From the NCBI GenBank assembly GCA_046727435.1, contig JBKPCR010000339.1:1-8825 (forward strand): 8,825 nucleotides of DNA, in the 5' to 3' direction. The notes below the pieces were generated by a model. It was not told the DNA's origin. It did not search any database and was given only the letters and a program-made list of their open reading frames with translations. Below, piece by piece: positions 1-4,537 of the stretch (positions within the stretch are counted from its first letter, which is position 1; each line of letters begins with the position of its first letter). Position numbers and translations under genes: made by a program. Source of the stretch: CAVPRW01 sp046727435 [NCBI: bacterium]. Its GTDB lineage: Bacteria; Tectomicrobia; Entotheonellia; J063.

Positions 1-102
1 GAAGCGATCGCCGTGGAGGTGGTCAACAAAAGTCTGCCACCCCCCCGGCTGGGGAGCAGCCTGGCCGCGTTCAAAGCCGGGCGTGGCCTGGGCTCCCGTT
101 GA
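1..102 (+). CDS. 3' end of an unidentified gene (partial)
   Basis: An open frame enters from the left edge and stops at TGA 100-102, giving 33 residues that end in SLAAFKAGRGLGSR. Frame 1 has no earlier stop and the composition (Ala, Gly, Arg, Val) looks coding. The start and most of the protein lie outside the window. I do not recognise the family. The short basic tail would suit a small DNA-binding or antitoxin-like protein, but nothing here proves that. It could also be a chance open frame of 34 codons. Confidence 0.4.
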   Translation, partial: EAIAVEVVNKSLPPPRLGSSLAAFKAGRGLGSR

Positions 103-427
103 GTGTCCAGGAGATTCTCCGGCTCCGCAGGCGCTTGGTCCTAGAGATATAATGCGGCGATGGCGATAGCCAGATGCTGCTGTATGGCTCTCATGTGTGC
201 CCCCTCCATTGAAACGCTGGGCTTTTGGGGGGATTTGATGCGGTCTGTTCCCCGCTTCAAGCGCCCAGCCTTCCACTGGGCACTAGCGTACGCCCCACAC
301 GCGGCAATGATCAGGCAAGCGTAGAGGGACAACAAGCGTTTTTTGCCGGCCCCCTCGGGATCGCGTTCCAGGGGAGGTCCGTCCGGAGGGGCTGGATGTC
401 ATGTCGAGGCTTGGAGCGGAGGTGGCG
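103..427. other. Gene-free stretch before the pentapeptide gene
   Basis: No convincing gene is seen on either strand. It contains an exact TATAAT at 148-153 without a matching -35 box at 16-18 bases, and a 6-bp inverted repeat GCCCAG (263-268) / CTGGGC (276-281) with a 7-base loop and no T-run. A minus-strand frame at 141-335 begins with a hydrophobic stretch, but it starts at TTG, has no Shine-Dalgarno and matches no family I know. The promoter of the pentapeptide gene probably lies in this stretch but cannot be fixed. Confidence 0.4.
417..422 (+). promoter_or_regulatory. Shine-Dalgarno deciding the pentapeptide-protein start
   Basis: CGGAGG lies 5 bases before ATG 428 and favours that start. 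The competing ATG 401 has its own GGAGGG at 385-390, ten bases away, so the choice is not settled. Confidence 0.5.
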
Positions 428-1129
428 ATGATCGACATACGACACAAAGAGACAGGTGCGCTTCTGCTACAAGTCAATGCTGAAACGATGGCAGGTATCC
501 AACTCTCGGACGAAGTGTTACGCGGGGCCGACCTGCGTGGTGCCGACCTCCGCGGTGCACAACTGCGCCGCACTTACGTAATTGACGTCGACCTGCGAGA
601 AGCGAATCTGGAGAATGCGCGGTTCAACGGGGCGGACCTGACGGATGTCCTGCTCGCTGGAGCGAATCTCCGCGGGGCCCATTTCAACGAAGCGAAAGTT
701 CGCAGCGTCGACTTTCGCTGTGCTGATCTGTCCGGCGCGGCGTTTCATAACGCCTTTGTCGTCACGTCGGTGCTTGACGAGGCCACACTCACCGCAGCAA
801 ATCTCCGCCGTGCGACACTGATGACCACATCTCTGGTGGGGGCGAGCTTGAATGAGGCAGACCTCACGGGAGCGCTTCTGCTAGGCGTAAACTTGACGCG
901 CACGAATCTGTCCGGCGCCTGCTTCGCCGAGACATTCATTGCGGATTGTCGGACCCTGCATGAGGCCCTTGGCCTCAGCGCTGTCAACCATCTCGCCCCG
1001 TCGTCACTCGACGTGCGCGCCTTGCGTGCCTGCGCCGCTCACCTTCCCGACGCTTTCCTCCAGAGCGTTGGCTATACGCCCGAAGAGATCTGCAACCTCA
1101 GAACCCTGTATGCTCAGCCCCATCCATAA
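428..1129 (+). CDS. Pentapeptide-repeat protein with TIR-associated-type C-terminal segment
   Basis: A 233-residue protein. Residues 31 to about 170 are tandem A(D/N)LXX pentapeptides (RGADL, RGADL, REANL, NGADL, AGANL, NEADL, LTGAL and so on), which should fold as a right-handed quadrilateral beta-helix. Residues 174-223 are different: C-R-T-L-H-E-A-L-G-L, then HLAPSSLDVRAL and LPDAFLQSVGYTPEEI. From memory this resembles the H-x-GPS-x-[IL]-x-x-x-x-L ... [IL]P-x-x-FL-x-x-G-x segment that follows pentapeptides in many bacterial proteins carrying a TIR or similar effector domain. Here the protein ends straight after it, with no effector domain. I chose ATG 428 because GGAGG-like CGGAGG (417-422) lies 5 bases upstream. 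ATG 401 in the same frame also has a GGAGGG (385-390) and would add 9 residues. No signal peptide or membrane span is visible. Family is certain; cellular role is unknown. Confidence 0.92.
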   Translation: MIDIRHKETGALLLQVNAETMAGIQLSDEVLRGADLRGADLRGAQLRRTYVIDVDLREANLENARFNGADLTDVLLAGANLRGAHFNEAKVRSVDFRCADLSGAAFHNAFVVTSVLDEATLTAANLRRATLMTTSLVGASLNEADLTGALLLGVNLTRTNLSGACFAETFIADCRTLHEALGLSAVNHLAPSSLDVRALRACAAHLPDAFLQSVGYTPEEICNLRTLYAQPHP

Positions 1130-1178
1130 GCACGCAGGCCCCCATCAACACCGCGCATACACCGCCATGAAGGCCGTT

Positions 1179-1442
1179 TCACTGAGATGGCGTCTCCCCT
1201 CGCGCCCGCTCAAGCGCTTGGGAGACCTTGGTCATCAGGTCGGCTGGGGCTGGGATACGTTGCAACTTGTCGCGAAGCCGCTCGAGGGCACTGGCCTCAA
1301 AGGCGTATTCGGAGGCACAGAGAGCGCACACCTCGAGATGCTCTTGCACTAACTCCATTTCGTGGGGAGTCAATTCGCGGTCGAGGTAGTCATCGAGCCG
1401 TCGGATGGTCTCCTCACAGGTATACCGATCGATCTGTGCCAT
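1179..1442 (-). CDS. Anti-sigma factor, zf-HC2 / RsrA-type ZAS domain
   Basis: An 87-residue, small cytosolic protein. It has the ZAS zinc-binding pattern: C9, then H35-x3-C39-x2-C42 (HLEVCALC). The spacing C-x25-H-x3-C-x2-C matches that of RsrA as I recall it (C11, H37, C41, C44). The sequence around it, DDYLDRELTPHEMELVQEHL, is typical of the family, and a helical, charged C-terminal half follows. There is no membrane segment, so it should be a soluble, possibly redox-sensing anti-sigma factor. It starts one base after the TAG of the sigma remnant (TAG-T-ATG), the usual translationally coupled sigma/anti-sigma layout. GGGGTAG just upstream, inside the end of the sigma frame, is a poor Shine-Dalgarno, which fits dependence on coupling. 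Its partner sigma is broken here, so it may be an orphan or may bind another sigma encoded elsewhere. Confidence 0.88.
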   Translation of the reverse strand: MAQIDRYTCEETIRRLDDYLDRELTPHEMELVQEHLEVCALCASEYAFEASALERLRDKLQRIPAPADLMTKVSQALERARGETPSQ

Positions 1443-1443
1443 A

Positions 1444-1676
1444 CTACCCCTCATCAGGGCGCAGACCCGCGATAACGCCCTGATCTTCCACAATCCTGCA
1501 GAGAGCTTTGTGAAGCATGCGCCTACCACGACGAAGCCGTGAGCAAACCATTCCTACAGGGTAGTCCACAATCTTAGCGATCTCCTGGTAGGAACATTCT
1601 TCCACAATAAACGATACTTCAACGATCCGTGTGCCTCGGGCAGGGTAGCGATCACGGCTGCCACTTGGATCGTTTT
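1444..1676 (-). pseudogene. ECF sigma factor remnant: region 4 only, frameshifted
   Basis: Reading the minus strand, the last about 59 codons (IVEVSFIVEECSYQEIAKIV, then DYPVGMVCSRLRRGRRMLHK) are a good sigma-70 region 4 helix-turn-helix (family pattern SYQEIAxIxxxPxGTVxSRLxRAR). The preceding bases, read one frame over, give VAAVIATLPEAH, the usual ...xLPEAHR lead into region 4. The frames join at 1630-1631: GAG GCA CA-CGG ATC lacks one base of an expected CAC CGG (His-Arg). Upstream the second frame meets TGA at 1677-1679, and nothing like region 2 follows. So the gene has lost its 5' half and has a one-base deletion. The remaining frame ends in TAG 1444-1446, one base before the anti-sigma start, as in an intact pair. 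A sequencing error could explain the frameshift but not the missing region 2. A remote alternative is a region-4-only protein starting at ATG 1678-1680. Confidence 0.8.
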
Positions 1677-1679
1677 TCA

Positions 1680-2065
1680 TGTGTCTATAACAAATGTGGT
1701 CGGATTTAAGTTCCAAGCATGTCACCCCATGTTCTGCGTCTGCCGGCCAAGATATGGTCTGGGTGATGCTTCCAGTTGGTAGACTTTCGCGCGTTCGGAG
1801 TCGCCTGTCGTTTTGGCGACCACCCCCTTATGCCCGTCATCAGCACGTCAGCATACCACATTTTGCGCCCGCAAGCGCGTGGTTGGAGTGGCGATAAAGC
1901 ATCTCTGGGCCAGAGACAAGGTCTCATTCTGATGCCTCTCTTTGGGAACTTCTTTTGCGAAAAAGCGTTGTCATGAGTGTAACGAGGGCTGGGCCGCGAC
2001 CATTTGAGCCTTGATGGTTGGAACTCGGGAGATCCTAGAGACATGATGAGAGGAGAAGTACGGAT
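1680..2065. other. Gene-free stretch between sigma remnant and MIP channel
   Basis: Neither strand shows a recognisable protein. The missing half of the sigma gene would be expected here on the minus strand, but I find no region-2 motif. A 6-bp inverted repeat GTCGCC (1800-1805) / GGCGAC (1815-1820) has a 9-base loop and no T-run. GGAACT at 2020-2025 resembles an ECF-type -35, but no partner -10 is clear. The promoter of the channel gene should lie in the second half. Confidence 0.4.
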
Positions 2066-2887
2066 ATGTTGAGGGTGCTGCGGGAACATTGGCCTGAGTA
2101 CCTGATGGAAGCCGCAGAGCTCGGCATGTTCATGATTTCGGCCTGCGTCTTTGCCACCATTGTGGGGCATCCTGCCTCACCGCTCGCTGAAGCGCTGCCT
2201 CACCCTACCATAGGGCGCCTTCTCATGGGCATCGCCATGGGTCTGACCGCGGTGGGGATTATTTACTCGCCCTGGGGTCAGCAGTCGGGGGGACATCTGA
2301 ATCCCGCGGTCACCCTGACGTTTCTCCGGCTAGGGAAGGTTAGACCCTGGGATGCCCTCTTCTACGTCGGCGCCCAGTTCCTCGGTGGGATCGCCGGGGT
2401 GTTGATGGCGACGATGTTCCTGCGTGAGGCCGTCGCCCATCCCGCTGTCAACTATGTCACCACCAGGCCCGGTGAGGCGGGTCTGCTGGTCGCGTTTGTG
2501 GCGGAGTTTGGCATTTCCTTCATTCTGATGTCAGTGGTGCTACGGATTTCCAACACTGCACAGTTGGCGCGCTATACCCCTCTGTTCGCAGGGGCTCTGG
2601 TGGCCATCTATATCACGCTGGAAGCGCCGATTTCCGGCATGAGTATGAACCCGGCACGGACGTTCGGTTCGGCAGCGGCCGCCCAACTCTGGACATCGTT
2701 ATGGATCTATTTCACAGCGCCCCCGTTAGGGATGCTCACGGCGGCGGAGGTCTACCGATGGCAGAAGGGCGCCCATGCCGTTCTGTGCGCCAAGCTGCAT
2801 CATCACAATAACAAGCGTTGTATCTTCCACTGCGGCTACGAGGCAGTACAGACACGGTCATCACAATGCACTGGCGTAACAGTTTGA
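2066..2887 (+). CDS. MIP-family (aquaporin/glyceroporin) channel
   Basis: A 273-residue inner-membrane channel for water or small neutral solutes. It has both NPA signatures: GGHLNPAVT (N79-P80-A81) and SMNPART (N195-P196-A197) with the conserved Arg198 of the selectivity filter. Six hydrophobic spans alternate with them (roughly 15-35, 50-68, 95-118, 140-160, 170-187, 208-228). By hand alignment to AqpZ, the other filter positions would be about Met58, Ile183 and Met192 in place of Phe/His/Thr, a wide hydrophobic filter unlike a strict water channel. The last about 35 residues are a hydrophilic tail rich in His and Cys (CAKLHHHNNK, RCIFHCGYE). AGGAGA at 2051-2056, 9 bases before ATG, supports the start. 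The substrate cannot be named from sequence; the family is certain. It stands alone, with the small peptide gene 24 bases downstream, possibly co-transcribed. Confidence 0.94.
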   Translation: MLRVLREHWPEYLMEAAELGMFMISACVFATIVGHPASPLAEALPHPTIGRLLMGIAMGLTAVGIIYSPWGQQSGGHLNPAVTLTFLRLGKVRPWDALFYVGAQFLGGIAGVLMATMFLREAVAHPAVNYVTTRPGEAGLLVAFVAEFGISFILMSVVLRISNTAQLARYTPLFAGALVAIYITLEAPISGMSMNPARTFGSAAAAQLWTSLWIYFTAPPLGMLTAAEVYRWQKGAHAVLCAKLHHHNNKRCIFHCGYEAVQTRSSQCTGVTV

Positions 2888-2898
2888 GCGTCATTTCT

Positions 2899-2905
2899 AA
2901 GGAGG
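2899..2905 (+). promoter_or_regulatory. Perfect Shine-Dalgarno for the 25-residue peptide
   Basis: AAGGAGG matches the anti-Shine-Dalgarno fully and lies 6 bases before ATG 2912. It is the main reason to accept this very short frame as a gene. Confidence 0.75.
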
Positions 2906-2911
2906 CAGCCC

Positions 2912-2989
2912 ATGTATACCGCTACAGTCGAGGAACTTGTCGTGTTTTTCTGCTCGATCGCCATTATGGTGTTCCTGTGGCTGACATAA
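2912..2989 (+). CDS. Single-span membrane micropeptide, 25 residues
   Basis: ATG 2912 to TAA 2987-2989 encodes 25 residues. A short acidic start (MYTATVEEL) leads into one hydrophobic span of about 16 residues (VVFFCSIAIMVFLWLT) that reaches the C-terminus. It has a perfect AAGGAGG six bases upstream and lies 24 bases after the MIP channel stop. Such length and shape are typical of small accessory subunits of membrane complexes (CydX, KdpF, small oxidase subunits), but I cannot match it to one of them. It might associate with the channel or with a respiratory complex. No conserved domain is visible. Confidence rests on the ribosome site and the clean transmembrane pattern. Confidence 0.65.
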   Translation: MYTATVEELVVFFCSIAIMVFLWLT

Positions 2990-3283
2990 GTTCGCCGCTC
3001 AGACCGCATCGAAATTTCCCGTTCGCCAGTGGCGAGTCATACTGACCTTGTCCCAATCTATCCCAACTTGCGGCCGGGTGACGCCATGCACGAAATCTAT
3101 AGCCTGGTAAATCAAGGAAGTTGGGGGGTCTCGGGGAAAGAAGTGGCGCGATTGGAGACGGTGGTCAGCTTCATGTCGATGCGCCCGGTTTGCTGCACAT
3201 ACGCTTCAAGACTTTCAGCTATAATGGCCCCGTTGTGGGGCAATGCGGATGTGACAAATCTGGGAGGCTGAGGGGCACTTGAC
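2990..3283 (+). promoter_or_regulatory. Long leader of the gdx/sugE gene with inverted repeats and a -10 box
   Basis: This stretch precedes the exporter gene. It contains: TCGCC (3023-3027) / GGCGA (3031-3035) hairpin with a 3-base loop; CCCAACTT (3062-3069) pairing with AAGTTGGG (3118-3125) around 48 bases; an exact TATAAT at 3220-3225 with no good -35 at 16-18 bases; and directly after it GCCCC (3227-3231) / GGGGC (3237-3241). Exporters of this family are often controlled by guanidine riboswitches. I searched by eye for the guanidine-I, -II (tandem ACGR-loop hairpins) and -III cores and did not find them. A frame at 3029-3271 (GTG start) is open but unlike any protein I know. So this holds probable regulatory structure of an unidentified kind. 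Confidence 0.4.
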
Positions 3284-3598
3284 ATGGCGTGGCTGACATT
3301 ACTGGTGGCAGGGCTCTTCGAGGTCGGATGGGCGATTGGCTTGAAGTATACCCATGGCTTCACGCGTCTATGGCCGACCGTAGCCACGGTGATCTGTATG
3401 GCATTGAGCTTCGTCCTGCTGGCGCACGCGCTGAAGACGTTGCCAATCGGCACGGCGTACGCTATATGGACCGGCATCGGCACCGTTGGGACCGCACTCC
3501 TGGGCATCATCCTCTTCGCTGAGCCTCTGGAGACAGTCAGGCTGGGCTGCGTTCTCTTAATCGTGATCGGCATCACCGGCCTCCGTCTCCTTGGGTGA
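3284..3598 (+). CDS. gdx: SMR-family guanidinium exporter (Gdx/SugE type)
   Basis: A 104-residue protein with four transmembrane helices, acting as an antiparallel dimer in the inner membrane that exchanges guanidinium for protons. The Gdx/SugE subtype is clear from G10-x2-E13-x2-W16 ([20 protein letters not shown]), Ser42, and Y59-x2-W62 in [14 protein letters not shown]. Glu13 is the shared proton/substrate site; Gly10, Trp16, Ser42, Tyr59 and Trp62 are the residues I recall as lining the guanidinium pocket in Gdx structures. Helices run about 2-21, 29-50, 57-77 and 84-103. The length is normal for the family. GAGGGG (3270-3275, read as G-A-G-G-G-G) lies 8 bases before ATG. It is a single gene, with no partner SMR subunit next to it, consistent with a homodimer. 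The older annotation would be SugE, quaternary-ammonium resistance. Confidence 0.95.
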   Translation: MAWLTLLVAGLFEVGWAIGLKYTHGFTRLWPTVATVICMALSFVLLAHALKTLPIGTAYAIWTGIGTVGTALLGIILFAEPLETVRLGCVLLIVIGITGLRLLG

Positions 3599-3746
3599 AT
3601 TGGTCTGTCAAACACACCTCCGCATCGCACATCTGATATACGAGGCTTCCTCGCCCCTCTGTCCACAGCAGAGTCTATCATCGCCGTAGCTCCGCCATGC
3701 ACTTCATCCCTCGCGCGCACGGATGATTGGATTGGCGCCAGTGGTG

Positions 3747-3762
3747 GATCAGGCTCCTGATC
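3747..3762. repeat. Near-perfect palindrome GATCAGG-CT-CCTGATC
   Basis: Two 7-base arms (3747-3753 and 3756-3762) are exact reverse complements around a 2-base centre. The centre is too short for a comfortable RNA loop, so a dyad-symmetric protein site is more likely than a terminator. It lies about 265 bases before the DM13 start and 150 bases after the exporter stop. It includes two GATC sites. Its role is unknown. Confidence 0.5.
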
Positions 3763-3783
3763 ACCTTTGCCGCTCCCTCCAGC

Positions 3784-3802
3784 CCTCTCCCGGTGGGAGA
3801 GG
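3784..3802. repeat. REP-like hairpin CCTCTCCC-GGT-GGGAGAGG
   Basis: Two exact 8-base arms (3784-3791, 3795-3802) flank a 3-base loop, within CCCTCCAGCCCTCTCCC...GGTGGGGC. This CCCTCTCCC/GGGAGAGGG type is a common dispersed extragenic repeat in many GC-rich bacterial genomes, and its translated form (LSHRERAGG, PSPLPVGEVG) appears in spurious frames here. It may limit transcription or mRNA decay between the exporter gene and the operon. Copy number cannot be seen in this window. Confidence 0.6.
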
Positions 3803-3894
3803 TGGGGCAAATGGCGCATCACCAACTGTTTCTCCCCCGATCCTGGCACCTATGCCCTGTGAGTGCTGTGGCTGGAACTCCCTGGCAGGATCGC

Positions 3895-3924
3895 GGGAAC
3901 CTTTTTCCGCTGACGTTGTTATAC
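3895..3924 (+). promoter_or_regulatory. Candidate promoter of the DM13-GMC operon
   Basis: GGGAAC (3895-3900) followed by a T-run (CTTTTT) resembles an ECF-sigma -35 element, and TTATAC (3919-3924) could serve as a -10 about 18 bases on; GTT triplets at 3915-3920 would suit an ECF-type -10. It lies about 90 bases upstream of the operon's first start codon. This is a pattern match by eye, and short promoter motifs often occur by chance. Confidence 0.25.
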
Positions 3925-4011
3925 CGTGCGAAGGGCCAGATCACTGGAGGCGCCACACGGTGTATGCGCTTTTCCAAGACATGGCAGGAGCTTCGAAAGG
4001 GAGGCAGACAG

Positions 4012-4521
4012 ATGCAAAAGCCCAAGCTCATTATCGGGTCAATCGTCGTCGTGGCGGTGGCTATCGCATGGTATCTCTTCCGCCCCGAGCTGATTTTCGT
4101 CAACAAGACGGTCAACGAGGCACTGCCTGGAAGTGCCACCGTCGCTGACACGGCAAAAGAGGCCCAATCGACGGTGCTGACAACAGGTCGTTTCCACAGT
4201 GTCTCCCATGAAACGAGTGGAATGGCGACCATCCATCAACTGGGCGATGGCAAACGCTTCGTGCGCTTCACCACGTTCGAGACCTCCAACGGACCAGACG
4301 TACGTGTCTACCTGGTCGCTGCCAAGGATGCGACGGACAATGAGACCGTGACCCGAGCTGGGTTTGTCGATCTCGGCGCCATGAAAGGGAACAAGGGCGA
4401 TCAAAATTACGAAGTCCCCACCAACATCGACCTCAGTCAGTATCAATCGGTGACGATCTGGTGCCGACGCTTTGGTGTGAACTTCGCCACGGCGCCGTTG
4501 ACCCCCCCCAAACAGATCTAG
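4012..4521 (+). CDS. Membrane-anchored DM13 domain protein
   Basis: A 169-residue protein. Residues 6-23 (LIIGSIVVVAVAIAWYLF) form an N-terminal signal anchor, placing the rest outside the cytoplasm. Residues about 52-163 are a DM13 domain: TGRFHSVSHETSGMATIHQL, a central GPDVRVYLVAAKDA, then NYEVPTNIDLSQYQSVTIWC with Cys151 and RRFGVNFATAPL. DM13 was proposed from its conserved Cys and fold kinship to DOMON-type domains to take part in electron transfer or cytochrome-like redox reactions; its biochemistry is little known. AAAGGGAGG (3996-4004) about 7 bases before ATG 4012 fixes the start, although the frame stays open upstream. It is first in the operon, 16 bases before the GMC gene, so a partner or electron acceptor role for that enzyme is a fair guess. 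The domain call is strong, the role inferred. Confidence 0.9.
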   Translation: MQKPKLIIGSIVVVAVAIAWYLFRPELIFVNKTVNEALPGSATVADTAKEAQSTVLTTGRFHSVSHETSGMATIHQLGDGKRFVRFTTFETSNGPDVRVYLVAAKDATDNETVTRAGFVDLGAMKGNKGDQNYEVPTNIDLSQYQSVTIWCRRFGVNFATAPLTPPKQI

Positions 4522-4537
4522 TGCGAGGGAGACTGCC

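Larger units (their letters stand above)
3599..4011. other. Intergenic region between exporter and DM13 operon
   Basis: No gene is convincing. The frame of the DM13 gene stays open upstream to 3727, but that part reads through the inverted repeats and lacks coding character; the minus-strand frame over 3112-3849 is a shadow of the exporter. The stretch holds a small hairpin CGAGG-CTT-CCTCG (3641-3653), a GATC-containing palindrome (3747-3762), a REP-like hairpin (3784-3802), and a possible promoter (3895-3924) for the operon that follows. None of the hairpins has a T-run, so no standard intrinsic terminator is seen for the exporter gene. Confidence 0.5.

Noticed and set aside
141-335. 64-codon minus-strand frame with a hydrophobic start
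   Set aside because: It starts at TTG, lacks a Shine-Dalgarno and does not resemble any small-protein family I know.
1706-2170. 154-codon minus-strand frame crossing into the MIP gene
   Set aside because: It overlaps the certain MIP gene at its 5' end and has no ribosome site or motif. It also does not contain sigma region 2.
3029-3271. 80-codon + strand frame before the exporter gene (GTG start)
   Set aside because: It has no ribosome site and no recognisable similarity, and overlaps the hairpins and the -10-like TATAAT. It is more likely leader sequence. A decayed gene cannot be excluded.
3270-3283. Expression platform of a guanidine riboswitch directly before gdx
   Set aside because: No aptamer core of classes I-III was found by eye. 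The GAGGGG here is just the ribosome site.
3641-3653. Intrinsic terminator of the exporter gene (CGAGG-CTT-CCTCG)
   Set aside because: The stem has only 5 bp and no T-run follows.
3112-3849. Long open frame on the minus strand, 245 codons
   Set aside because: It runs antisense across the certain Gdx exporter gene and reads through the REP-like repeat. Its composition is Arg/Pro/Ser-rich, and no family or good ribosome site is seen.
3727-4011. N-terminal extension of the DM13 protein by 95 residues
   Set aside because: The frame is open, but it crosses two inverted repeats and has no domain. A strong ribosome site and a proper signal anchor start at 4012.
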